DNA from: Pollenia angustigena
Taxonomy: Eukaryota; Arthropoda; Insecta; Diptera; Polleniidae
Length of the DNA stretch: 64,000 nucleotides
Direction of reading: 5' to 3'
Assembly (NCBI GenBank): GCA_930367215.1
Contig: OV884059.1
Location: 21,104,945 to 21,168,944, forward strand
Position 1 is the stretch's first letter. Each line of letters opens with the position of its first letter. The translations under genes and the position numbers were made by a program. Below the pieces are notes generated by a model. It saw only the letters and a program-made list of their open reading frames with translations. It had not been told where the DNA came from and did not search any database. This document shows, piece after piece, positions 44,513 to 54,478 of the stretch.

Positions 44513-44635
44513 TATACCCACACCACAATAGTGGAGAGGGTATTACATTTGTGCTGATGTGTGTAACGCCTTAAAATATTGGTCCTGGTCCCACCTTAAA
44601 GTATACCGATCGACTCAGAATCACTTTCTGAGGAA
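44513..44635 (+). mobile_element. DINE-1-like 5' end fragment
   Basis: TATACCCACACCACAATAGT, GGAGAGGGTATTA, GTGCTGATGTGTGTAACGCC and TTAAAGTATACCGATCGACT match the 5' parts at 63615 and (inverted) 61369. It breaks off after about 120 bp. Confidence 0.7.
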
Positions 44636-44639
44636 AAGA

Positions 44640-45250
44640 AATATTAAATTTAAATAGCATCAGGAGTCAACTAGCATTTGTATTTTCCAATTTCGGATAT
44701 ATTGGTGAAACAACAACTAATTAAGGGGGATTTAGTTCACTTAATACTCAAGTCAAATTAATTGATATTGCATAATTTGAAATTAACAATATGGAAGAAA
44801 GAATAGCCCGACAAATTAAAAAAAACCCAAAAAGTTTTGCAAAAAAAAAAAAATTAGGGATTTCAAAAAATAAAATAAATTTCAAATATTTTTGATCTGA
44901 TCTAGAAAGAAAGTGGGATCTGCAAACAAATTTTTCCAAAATGCATGGGCATTCTTCAAGTACAAGACAAAGTTTTACTTTTAATAAATTTAAAAAATTT
45001 ATTTAAACAAACAAAAATTAAAATTAGTTATTTAGGTTTTTAGAGATACATATTTGAATAAGAGTAGACTGAATTTTATTTTATTTTTGTTTTTAATCCA
45101 TATTTTTAATTAGGCTAAAGTTCATCAAATATAATTTTCATTAAATTATTTTTATGAATTTTTTTTTAGTAAAATTAAAAATGATTTTTTATGGAAGTTT
45201 TTCAAGTTTCTAGTGCATATTTTTTATTTTTTTTCACCAATTGTATTTAA
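44640..45250. repeat. Dispersed repeat shared with 57985-58560
   Basis: Blocks such as TAGCATTTGTATTTTCCAA, ATATTGGTGAAACAACAACT, GTTCACT, CAAATTAATTGATATT, AATTAACAATATGGAAG and GTGGGATCTG recur in the same order at 57998-58250. Downstream, TTAATTAGGCTAAAGTTCAT near 45110 recurs at 55600. AGTGCATATTTTTTATTTTT near 45213 recurs near 58508. Family unknown; the TGCATATTTT motif is common near hAT-type ends. Confidence 0.55.
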
Positions 45251-45439
45251 ATATCAATTTTTGTTTTTCATGTCAAAACAAAAACGAAATTATATGAAAA
45301 GCTATATTTACAGGTACATATGTTCTAGGTTTCGACTCGAATTGAAAACGAAAAATTTTTTGAATCCGCAAAATTCATAAATTGGTGTTCTCAAATCAGC
45401 ATGTTTTTGTGTATTTGAAATTTTTGTTCGAAAAAACTT

Positions 45440-45960
45440 TAGTTGAACTTAAGATCGCTAATTTGCTAACTGCAGCATGATAACAACGGAAAATATTTAT
45501 TAAAATTCATGAAAGCTGTAAAGAATCACAAAAAAAATTATTTAAAATCGCTAAATTGGTTAAAAAACCAAAATGTCGGAAAGTAACCAAAAGAATTTGC
45601 AAAAATAGCGAAAATTCGCGAAAATTTTTAATATTTCAAACAAGCCATAACATTTATTAAAAGTCCCTAAAACTATTAGGAATGGCAAAAATTCGGTAAA
45701 AATTGTTAAATTAGCGGAAATTCGCAAAAATTTGCTAACAGCAGCATGATGACAAAGTCTACTTTTTATTATAAATCGTTAAAGCTGTAAAGAATCAGAA
45801 ACCTTACAGGAACAAACCGCTTTTATCGCGAACATGGCCAAAATTCGCGAAAAATTGCAAAATTTTAAACAATCCCAAAAACTAGTTCAAGATCGCTAAA
45901 TCGATTGAAAAAAACAAATTGTCGGAAAATCACATAAAAAGCGTTAAAAAATGAGTTATA
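45440..45960. repeat. Degenerate duplication, 269-bp offset
   Basis: TTTGCTAACTGCAGCATGAT at 45462 recurs as TTTGCTAACAGCAGCATGAT at 45731. Around both stand AAGCTGTAAAGAATCA and AAATTGTCGGAAA-type phrases and many GCGAAAATTCGCGAAAA motifs. No function is apparent. Confidence 0.5.
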
Positions 45961-46541
45961 ATTACATCAAAATTAATAAAAAAGTCGATATTTAACTTTG
46001 GGTTAGTTAGGGCCTTTTGCGTTTTAGGTAACGATATATTTTTGATTAAATTGGATAAAGGCCATTCTAAACTAAAAACTTGATCTTTTTTTTGTTAAAA
46101 ATGTTATCACATATTATAATTAAAGTCGATTCGTTTTACTTTCAATAACTACTCACTACTCTAATTGAAAACGAATAAAAACATGTGGATGTGAAATGTA
46201 GAACACCAAAAATGCTAAAGTAATCCACTTTCGAGTGGATTCGGATTCTAGAACATACCCGTTAAATATAAATTGATATTTAAATACAGTTGTTGAAATT
46301 GCCCCTAAAAGTGTATTAAAAACAACTTCCAAATTCTTACGTTGTACGTTTTCGATTGCCAGCACACCCCTGAAACATATTATTTTTGGAAATGCGAAAG
46401 AAATTTTTATTTTCTATAAAAATATTTTGTAAACGTAACTGATACGAATTTAATTGCCTTTAAAAAAAAAGTAAAGTTGAAATAATGGAACTCTTTTATA
46501 CGGCCGATAAAATCCTACCTTTAGCTATCGGTAAGTTGTGA

Positions 46542-46673
46542 AAGTGCCGGTTCACACACGTCAAGTTTGACTGGTCAAGTTTATAACTTTTAAGAGAGAA
46601 GGGAAAAGAGAATGCCATTTCTTGTCCCCTCTCTCCTACAAACTCAAGACTTGACGTGTTTGAATCGGCACTT
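46542..46673. mobile_element. 132-bp hairpin MITE, copy A
   Basis: AAGTGCCGGTTCACACACGT, CAAGT pairs with ACTTGACGTGTTTGAATCGG, CACTT. The interior pairs as GAGAGAAGGGAAAAGAGAAT against CCCCTCTCTC. Copy B lies 92 bp further on. Confidence 0.8.
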
Positions 46674-46765
46674 ATATTGAGTAAGTTACAAAACGTCAGT
46701 TGCTCGCTTTTTTAAATGCATTCTACAATGCAATGTTGTAGAATTTTACAAGGTTAATTGTCCCA

Positions 46766-46881
46766 AAGTGCCGGTTCACACACATCAAGTCTTAAGCTTT
46801 AGGAGAGAGGGGAAAATTAATGGCATTCTCTTTTCCCTTCTCTTCTTAAAACTCAAGACTTGACGTGTTTGAACCGGCACA
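46766..46881. mobile_element. 116-bp hairpin MITE, copy B
   Basis: The same family as 46542: AAGTGCCGGTTCACACACAT at the left and GACGTGTTTGAACCGGCAC at the right. The interior segment GAGAGAGGGGAAAATTAATG is the inverted counterpart of the corresponding block in copy A. Confidence 0.8.
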
Positions 46882-46985
46882 AAGTGCATCAAAAAAGTTA
46901 TCGATGCATCAACAAAAGGCAAACTGTGCGTCGGTAAATTTGATAATACATTTTTGACTTTGGTTGCAAAGTATTACATATGTAT

Positions 46986-47194
46986 GGGTGCGTTCGTAAA
47001 TGCATCACTGCGCTGCATCAGTGATTTCAAATGGTTATATATTTATCAGTGAAGTAAATGCGGATCAAAAAATTGTGAAATACTCCACAAAATTAATAGT
47101 AACACAATAAAAAAAATTAAAATTATTCTTGTATCGCCATTAAAAAAAGTTTGCTTTTCTGATGCAGCGCAGTGATGCATTTACGAACGCACCC
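46986..47194. mobile_element. 209-bp MITE with 36-bp perfect TIRs
   Basis: Left 46986-47021 (GGGTGCGTTCGTAAATGCAT...) and right 47159-47194 are perfect reverse complements. TAT stands just before the left tip and just after the right tip. The interior is AT-rich. Confidence 0.8.
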
Positions 47195-47254
47195 TATGTT
47201 TTATTATGAAAAAATTAAAAAATCTTATACATACATAAATTAAAATCTTAAATA

Positions 47255-47605
47255 TTAATATAACGAAATATTAACGCCTTTTTCTAATATATTCTTCTCT
47301 TTAAAAATGGAAACTAAAAGTTGGGCCTTAGATTTCGAAAGCTTCAAATCTCGGACGAGATCATTAAGTTCAGATTGGGTGATAAGATGTCGTTTTTTTG
47401 TGCAACTTGATGAACTGCTTACCAAACCCTCATTTGATTTTACAGATGGTGATTGGGAAATGTCGGATAGCCCGTCAGTTTGTGCTTCCGAAGGATGAAC
47501 TGGCGCTGGTAGTTCTTTATTGCTAAGAATTGGCATTTGATCCGAAGAAACCTCAGTATATTTTGTTTGTTTATTTTTTCTAGATAATCCTTTGATGTCC
47601 GTCAT
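47255..47605 (-). pseudogene. Hypothetical protein fragment, probably transposon-derived
   Basis: A 116-codon frame with an ATG at 47605. The N-terminal 65 residues are polar with Ser runs (SNEGLVSSSSSCTKKRH). The C-terminal part, LITQSELNDLVRDLKLSKSK followed by AQLLVSIF, looks like a recurring helical segment (ELNDLVRDL.LSK..AELL) seen, as I remember, in multi-copy unnamed proteins of insects and cnidarians. The expected continuation after ILEKG is lost at a stop. No splice partner was found. It may be a first exon, but the MITE-rich surroundings suggest a remnant. Confidence 0.45.
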
Positions 47606-47670
47606 GTTGCTTGCTTTATTTAAATTATCCTTTGTGATTTAAACATGCTTTGTGATTTTAAAGCTATTTA

Positions 47671-47698
47671 CAAGGCGAATTCATTTGAATTCGCCTTG
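47671..47698. mobile_element. 28-bp micro-MITE of the CAAGG family
   Basis: CAAGGCGAATTC, ATTT, GAATTCGCCTTG: two 12-bp arms with four bases between. It is flanked by GCTATTTA (47663-47670) and GCTATGTA (47699-47706), an 8-bp target duplication with one mismatch. The arms equal the ends of the 201-bp copy at 50504. Confidence 0.7.
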
Positions 47699-48220
47699 GC
47701 TATGTATATATTTTTATGCCTAGCAGGGTTGTCAGATTGATTTTCACCCTTTTCGCCAAATTCAATATCAAAAATCGCCAAAGCCTATGTTTGCAAGTTT
47801 TTGACAATAAAATACATATTTTTTAAATTATTAAAAATATTTTTTATAAATCCTAAAAACTAAATTAGTTCCGTATCGCTTAAATACGCCAAAAATTCCA
47901 AAAAAGTCGCCATAATATATATTTTGCTTAATTTTTATTTAGAGCGAAATAAAAATTGTTAGCGAACACAAAAAAATTACGATGTTTACTATAAAATAAT
48001 TTATAGTTATCTACTTAAAGCAACAAAAAAAGATTTTTTGCGGCTAGTACTAAACAAATATTAGAAATGCACTTTATACAATAGTTGCAGTTTTATTATA
48101 TATCTAAAACAAGACTCGCTATTTGTCTTCTAATTTGGAATACTTTGTAAAGGTATTACATATATTCAACGAAAGTACATAAGAAGTGCAACATGTACTA
48201 TTCCCATTCATATAACTTAT

Positions 48221-48478
48221 CAGGCATGTTCTGATAATTACTTTTTCTGAAAGTGATTTGAAATCACAAAAAAGGTGTTCTGGACAAAAAGCTTATTTCA
48301 TAATTGTGATTTTAAACCAGTCAGCTAAGTGGCAGCCGATTTAAAATTACTTGCTTATTTGTTTTCACCATTTTTAACTAAGCTAAAACTTTTGTGGTTT
48401 TCAAAACACCCATTAATCACAATTGTGATTTCAAAATCACAATTGATTTGAAATCTTGTAATTTAAAGAACATGCCTG
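48221..48478. mobile_element. 258-bp MITE, CAGGCATGTTCTGATAATTA ends
   Basis: CAGGCATGTTCTG is mirrored by AAGAACATGCCTG. Inner pairs are AATCACAATTGTGATTT-like. TATAACTT stands 2 bases before the left tip and TATAACTC directly after the right tip, a possible 8-bp target duplication. Related to 1728 and 40577. Confidence 0.7.
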
Positions 48479-48499
48479 TATAACTCCTAATAACGCGCA

Positions 48500-49010
48500 T
48501 AGAAGTTCGTATTACATTCTAATTCGGAGGCGAGTTTTAGTGAAGTTCATAGTTTCAACACAGGCATTACGGTTATTACAACGCATATTAAGGACAGCAA
48601 AAGTTAGTTATCTTTCCAATTAACCAACGCTTATTTTTTCCATGGTGTTTCATAAACGTCCAAAGGTATGATAGGATTCATAAAAATCTTTAAAATATCA
48701 CTAACAACATCATATTTTATCTGTGATAATAAATTGCCACATACATATAAGTATAATGTGAACATGTTTATAAACTTAACGCATATTAGTGTATTTATTG
48801 AATTTTTCAAGAGCAATTTTATATATAAAAACACTTTTCTAGAAGATTTTCATTAACTTTATCAGCCATTTGAACATACCTTCAAATACCTATCATACAT
48901 ATGATTGCCTGAAATTTCATTCATAAAAATACGAGAATTAAAATAATACTATTTCTAAGTATTGAATTTTACGAATTTCAAAACAAATTTATAGGTCATC
49001 AAAAATATCC
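48500..49010. other. Non-coding AT-rich stretch within the hAT-like element
   Basis: No protein similarity was recognised. Opposed open frames at 48631-48856 are low-complexity, rich in F, I, K and N. Confidence 0.3.
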
Positions 49011-49092
49011 AGTTGGCGATTTTAATTATTTTATAAATCGATATGTCGCCAAATCAAAAATTAGGTCGCCAAACATGTTTGAAAATCGCCAC

Positions 49093-49332
49093 CAAGGTAT
49101 ATTTATAGCAGGTAGCCGCGAAATTACAACAATTGTATAATAAAACAAACAACAGGGCTTTTTATTGTTGTTTTGTTATACGAACTGTCAAACAGCAAAG
49201 GGGTTGAACAGAGACAAAAGATAAAAACAAAAAACTTGTTTACTATACAACTTTGACAGTTTGTATCGCAAAACAAGCAAATAAAAAATAACCAGCTGGC
49301 TTTCCGAGACTACCTGCTATAAATATACCTTG
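49093..49332. mobile_element. 240-bp hAT-type MITE (CAAGG family), perfect 8-bp TSD
   Basis: CAAGGTATATTTATAGCAGG, TAG pairs inverted with CTACCTGCTATAAATATACC, TTG. ATCGCCAC flanks both sides (49085-49092 and 49333-49340). That duplicated sequence is itself one of the host element's ATCGCCA motifs. Confidence 0.85.
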
Positions 49333-49399
49333 ATCGCCACTTTTGGCGAGAAATCGCTTTTAAACATGGCGGCGCTTTAAGTTGTCAACTATTAATTTT

Positions 49400-50284
49400 C
49401 AAAACACGCCAAAATTAAGAAAAACGCGTAAATTTTTATTATCTGTTCAACAATTTTCGTCCTCATAGAAAATTTCTATGTACAAAGTTTTAAAATATTT
49501 ATCACATTAAATTTTATATGAACTTTTATGGTCAAAATTGTTAAACAGACATTGTATTTAGTTCTTCTCTTCCGAAAATTCATAAAAATGTACATACATA
49601 CATATGTATTAACATTTAAAAGAAAAATACGGGAATGTTCTACAAATCGAAAGATAATTTTAATTCAATTACTGCCCGTGTACAACTGACATGATTTGCT
49701 GTTATAACTTGAAGTTATAAAAGCGTTGTTAAAACATTTGCATTAACAAATTAGATTTGTTAAGGGCTAATTAAAACATTTTTTTAAATTTCGATAAAGT
49801 TTTCGTTTGCTATAAATTAAAGTTGTTTCTATAGTCATATATTTAGAACGCTAAATGCGGAGCTGCTTTTTAATTTAAATAAAGCCACTTTAACCACATA
49901 TAGCAGCATAACTTGGGAAGGGTTTTCCCTATTCAGTAAAAAATCCGAATTAATTTTAACAACAGCTTTACAATATTTTACTTAAGCCCAAAATCTAATC
50001 ATTCAGGTATGTGTTGATTCGAGAGATCATCTAAATTGTTTTTTTTTTTGCTTCATGTAATTTGAACTAACTTGTACAACACAAGTTTGATAAATAAACT
50101 ATACATATATGTACATAAGATAGCAGCACTAAAATACCAGCTGTCCCTTATTATATCCCCTAACACAACTATTTGAGATGAGGGTATACTAAAGGCGCCG
50201 TTAGCCGGGAATAACAGTAACGGTGCAAATCAGCTGCTATAAATTGTTGTATGTAAAACAATTAGAATGATTTTAGTTAGAAGT
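49400..50284. other. Non-coding AT-rich stretch
   Basis: Near 50150-50180, TTATATCCCCTAACACAACT and GAGATGAGGGTATACT form a hairpin that vaguely recalls a DINE-1-like 5' end. Otherwise nothing was recognised. Confidence 0.3.
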
Positions 50285-50345
50285 AAGATGTTACGAAAGA
50301 TACTTCTTTCGGGAAGAAATGTGTCTCGATGGCAATACTCCTTTG
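50285..50345. repeat. Short copy of the 21225-21270 repeat
   Basis: AAGATACTTCTTTCGGGAAG, AAATGTGTCTCGATGGCAAT matches the block at 21228-21265 with few changes. It is truncated on both sides. Confidence 0.6.
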
Positions 50346-50503
50346 TGAAATTGAAACAGGTGTGATTGCAGACCAATGTGTGTCTCAGTTAATGAATGAA
50401 ATGGAGTTGTTAAAATTATAAAATAATATGAATATGTTGGCCAGATCTCACTCAAGTCTTGAGCTTTTAACCAAAGCGAAAAAACACTTGCATTATTAAT
50501 AAG

Positions 50504-50704
50504 CAAGGCGAATTCAACAAGGTAAACTCAACTCGTCAGCCGTTCATCAGCTGTATCCACAAAAATCATGAAAGGTCAAAATATTGTTTTGTTTTTATAC
50601 TGAAATTTGACAAGTAAGAAAATTGCAAAAACAAAATACATGGAGTTAATTCGCCTTGCTTTGTAGTTGTAGAGTTGCACTTACCTTGTATAAATTCGCC
50701 TTGA
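50504..50704. mobile_element. 201-bp hAT-type MITE (CAAGG family), 8-bp TSD
   Basis: CAAGGCGAATTCAACAAGGT, AAACTC is mirrored by CTTACCTTGTATAAATTCGC, CTTG. TTAATAAG stands on both sides (50496-50503 and 50705-50712). It has the same outer 12 bases as the 28-bp copy at 47671. Confidence 0.75.
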
Positions 50705-50740
50705 TTAATAAGGGAATTTATTTGACATCATATAATCTAA

Positions 50741-51046
50741 AGACCCAAATACACTTGTCAAATGCTTGTCCAGCCGGCGAATTCATCGTGTACGTGTGCT
50801 TGACGTAATATTCGCCGTCATATCTAAATTTTTTGATTTTCCATCCAGCATTAAGGCCCAAATACATTGATCAAAATACTCATCAAGCATTGTGGTAGTA
50901 TTAGTGAAAATGTGTTTGTATGTGTCACACCGACGATGCTGGATGGAAAATCAAAAAATTTAGATATGACGGCGAATATTACGTCAAGCACACGTACACG
51001 ATGAATTCGCCGGCTGGACAAGCATTTGACTAGTGTATTTGGGCCT
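50741..51046. mobile_element. Composite of two AGGCCCAAATACA MITEs in inverted order
   Basis: A truncated copy (50741-50850, AGACCCAAATACACTTGTCA...) ends at CATCCAGCA. A full copy in opposite orientation (50854-51046) follows directly. Both outer tips therefore carry the same end of the element. TAA stands on both outer sides (50738-50740 and 51047-51049), so the composite has target-duplication-like borders. Confidence 0.75.
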
Positions 51047-51289
51047 TAAAATCAATCTATTCTTCAACTATTTGAATTCGTTGATGTTGATTACTCAATA
51101 ATATATTTTCGTAACTTTTCTTACAAGTTATAACTGTTACGTTCTTGTTTTTTTTTAACAATTAAGTTAATTTTAAATATAGAAAAACAGTACAAAAGTT
51201 CTTGCAAATAAAAAAATTCATTTTTTATCGCTGCAAATTTCTTTCATTTGTATGTATGTACCACCAAATTTAACTATTACGCCGTAACA

Positions 51290-52085
51290 ATACACATGCG
51301 CTTGGCAGCTCTGAAAAACATGTGGTAAACTGGCAAAAATGAATAAATGTCAACACAAATTAAAAATCTTACGAAAACAACAACAGTATACAGAACAATA
51401 AAAAGAAAAACAATAAATAAAAAAAAAAAAATGGAAAAGGAATAAGAAATTTTAAATTTCTGTAGTCATAATTGGAAATTCGCAAAAAAACGTTGTATCC
51501 ATACGGGACAAGCAAAATAGAGTTAGTTAGCAGCGGCTATTAGGCAAAACTATTTTTCTAAACCAATTTTCTTAACTTTGCGCCTGCAAAGAAGTGAAAA
51601 ACAGAAATAAAGTGAATTAAATTTAAATATGTAAGATTGAAAAAAGTAAAATACTTTCAAAAGTTTATTGAAAAATGTGTTTTAATATGGTGTAACATAA
51701 CCATATTTTTTTTCCTTTAAAAGATAGTGAGAGTGTAAAAAAAACAGCCGCCCATCCGCAGCAGCAGAGCTTAAAGTGTCGTCGTCTGTCTGATAATATG
51801 TACCATAAAGTGTTATAATTCCAATTTATAAAGAAAAATTAAAAAGTTTATATTAATATAGATATGTAAAGTGTTTTTTTTTACAATAAATTTTTGTTTA
51901 AATTAAAAAAAATTTGAATAACACACATTTTGAGTTTTATGTCTGTGAAAAATAGTAACAAACGGAAATACACAGCTTTAAATTTGTTGTTTTATGACGT
52001 TCAGTGTTGCCTGATTTATTTATAGTTGGCACTATATTAGCGTGTATATACGCAGATTCATGAGTGAGTTCGTGTTTGTGTAAGT
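51290..52085 (+). promoter_or_regulatory. Possible promoter and non-coding first exon of a gene
   Basis: Without inverted repeats and with short CAGC/GTC-rich pieces (CAGCCGCCCATCCGCAGCAG, AAAGTGTCGTCGTCTGTCTG), this stretch looks like the untranslated leader and upstream region of a fly gene. AGTGAAAAACAGAAATAAAG is typical leader composition and GTGTTTGTGTAAGTATG near 52070-52088 contains a good splice donor. No ATG frame or following exon was found. Alternative: an unrecognised repeat. Confidence 0.25.
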
Positions 52086-52571
52086 ATGTATTGGATTTTT
52101 GTGTCTACCACTTTTTGTTCTAAATTATGTAGGTCAATTTTAGAATGCCATTAAATATCTACATAAGATTTCTTTTTAGACTTATCCATCTTAATTCTTT
52201 TCCACATTTAAACATTTATTTGCAAATACATTTTGGCACTATGCGCCCACGATATGGCGTAAAAGCAAAAATAATAATAACATACATAGTTTCTTTCGTA
52301 CTACCTACATACATACATACATCAAATGTTTAAAAAGAAAATCATAGAAGTTATAAAAAATTGAATTTCGTTTATTTTCCATTTCCATAAAAAAGTTACT
52401 GCCTGTTTTAAATTGGCAAACACAATAAACAATACGACGTCATCATCTTTTTTTTGTATTTTGTCTATGCAAAAAAAAAAAAACATCTGACCACCCACAC
52501 CATCGACATACACACAAAAATATTTCTGTATGTAGGCAGGGTTACCGTTCACCCGACTTGGTTTTAATTAA

Positions 52572-53158
52572 GGTGCATGTAGACGACATGTTTTTTACAT
52601 CTGACTTGTCAACTTTTTAAGTAACATGTAATTGTGCATGTCTGTCAAAATTGCTGTTTTACAGAAGGTTTATAATATTCGGTCACAAACGTACATGTTA
52701 TTTGCTTCTGACATTGTCTCTGTTTTTTTTCGCATAGTTATTGCAAAATCCAAAATAAAAATGCCGCCACCAAAATTTTTATTTACGCCGTAAAACAGTT
52801 TAGCCATCTTAACATATTTTTCTTTCAATTTCAATTTTTATACATATATATGTTTACATAAATTCTATTCAATGGTGCGATGATCATACATATCTCGGTA
52901 TATTAAAATATTAACTGCAGCCGGCTAAGGATTCCGTCAATAGTGGACGCCGCTGCCGGTTTCTTCTCGGCATAGATTTCTGATGTCAGGTGGTTTGTCA
53001 GAAGAAAATAGAACACGCTCTAATTGAAATTTTGTCAGATGACTTTGCATCTGAATTTTACATAAGCAAAGTTAAAAAGGTAACACACGACATGTATGTA
53101 TTTTGCAGTGGGAAATTTGACATGTCAGATGACAAAAACATGTCGTGTACGGTCGCCT
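52572..53158. mobile_element. 587-bp MITE, GACGACATGTTTTTTACATC ends
   Basis: GGTGCATGTAGACGACATGT and TTTTTACATCTGAC at the left are mirrored by GTCAGATGACAAAAACATGT and CGTGTACGGTCGCC at the right. TTAATTAA-like DNA flanks both tips. ACATGT and GTCAGA motifs recur inside. It is non-coding. Confidence 0.7.
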
Positions 53159-53303
53159 TTAATTAATTTAACCCTTTTTTTTATCGGCCTGCGATTTTTT
53201 GTGAGACTTTTTTTTTCACCGACTGTTGCGATTTTTTTTTTTAATTTTTACCATTTTTTTTTTTTTTTTATGTTTCTCACAAAAACAGTTAAATTGTAAT
53301 TTT

Positions 53304-53600
53304 TATACCCTTCACCACAGGTGGAAAAGGGTAAATGTAAGTTTGTCATTCCGTTTGTAAAGTATATATATTCTGGGTCCTTATGAGGAGAGAAGTTGAT
53401 TTAACGATATCCGTCCGTCCGTCTTACGTTTGATATGTGTTTTCCGGAGACTCCAGACATGATAGCGGCTACGTTGTTTTACATTTATGTCACATATAGT
53501 CCACCATTTCTTGCTATTGAAATTCAGCCAGATCGGTCCAACAATGGCTGAGATATGACCAAAAAACCACGACTGCCTCTAATTTTTCCAAAAAATCTCT
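53304..53600 (+). mobile_element. DINE-1-like element, 5' part
   Basis: TATACCCTTCACCACAGGTG, GAAAAGGGTA hairpin, then AAGTATATATATTCTGGGTC and GATATCCGTCCGTCCGTCTT, followed by CAGCCAGATCGGTCCAACAA. It has the same order as at 23935 but lacks the tandem array and the 3' hairpin end. Confidence 0.7.
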
Positions 53601-53659
53601 TGTGGTTGTTATATTTTTATTACTTTTTTCTGTATATCTGGAGAACGGCAGGAGCCAAA

Positions 53660-53755
53660 TAAATTATTCCTATGCGCATTTCACTGGTTGCTTAGGCCAG
53701 ATCGTCTGGAAACTTCATCCAAAGATTTTAGAAAAACTAAAGATATTAGACATTA
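53660..53755. repeat. Fragment of the 41715-42239 element interior
   Basis: TATTCCTATGCGCATTTCAC, TGGTTGCTTAGGCCAGATCG, ...GGAAACTTCATCCAAAGATT matches 41805-41885 with few changes. The 97-bp arms are absent. Confidence 0.7.
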
Positions 53756-54253
53756 TTTTTATCAAAAAAATCGTTAAAATTTTAAAACAATTCAAAGATT
53801 TTGTTTCTTTGGCAACAATTTTATTCTTTTTTTGCAATTTTGTCATATACGTATACAATGTATTTTAGAAAATTTTCGTTAATTTTCAGCAAAAGTTTCA
53901 AAATTATTTTAAGCCGTCGAGTCAATTAAAAAGAAGTTGTCGTAAAACATGAACATGTACATACATTCGTACATATGTATGTATGAATGTACCAACATGT
54001 GAATATTTTGCTTTTAATTAAAAAATAAAATTTATTTTTACTATAACAATTGTGATTTTTTTTAAACTGTTAGTTTTTAATTGAAGTTTGGATTTCTTAT
54101 ACACAGATGGAACCAAATCAAAGGTCCACTGGCCAGCTTACGTTGTAGTGGACGAAACAGGTAATAGTGTAACCCTAGGGGTACTACACGAACATGGTTC
54201 TATATTCACAGCCGAATCCTGCGCAATTTTGCAGGCTATAGGTACTTCTTGCT

Positions 54254-54478
54254 TTGAAAAGTAAAAAGAAAACTGTAATATTTACAGAAAGTGTCTCAGT
54301 TCTCAAGTCGATCAGTAGCACATACAACAATAAATGGAAAATAATTGCACAAATTAGAAACGCACTCATAGGTAATAAAAATAAATTGCACTGGATACCT
54401 AGCCACACTGGTATTTCTGGAAATGAAGTCGCTGACAATGCAGCAAAATATCGAGCCCTAATAGCAAAAATTATGTAA
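54254..54478 (+). pseudogene. LINE RNase H domain, second half
   Basis: The frame with TVIFTESVSVLKSISSTYNN, KWKIIAQIRNALIGNKNKLH and WIPSHTGISGNEVADNAAKY retains the fourth catalytic Asp (VAD) but carries Glu in place of the Asp of the usual SDS/TDS motif. It is cut by a MITE. The first half (YTDG, AES) lies upstream in another frame at about 54100-54262. Confidence 0.75.

Larger units (their letters stand above)
47724..49380. mobile_element. hAT-like element with TCGCCA motifs, enlarged by insertions
   Basis: It starts CAGGGTTGTCAGATTGATTT, like the 604-bp MITE at 8149. ATCGCCA/GTCGCC motifs mark both the left part (47750-47910) and the right part (49015-49092, 49333-49355: TTTTGGCGAGAAATCGC). 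The final ATCTGACAGCCCTG is missing. Two other MITEs (48221-48478 and 49093-49332) lie inside. No transposase is seen. Confidence 0.5.

Noticed and set aside
53940..54000. Palindromic ACATGT/TACATA-rich patch as a replication origin or regulatory site
   Set aside because: Looks like a TACA/TGTA microsatellite; no further support.
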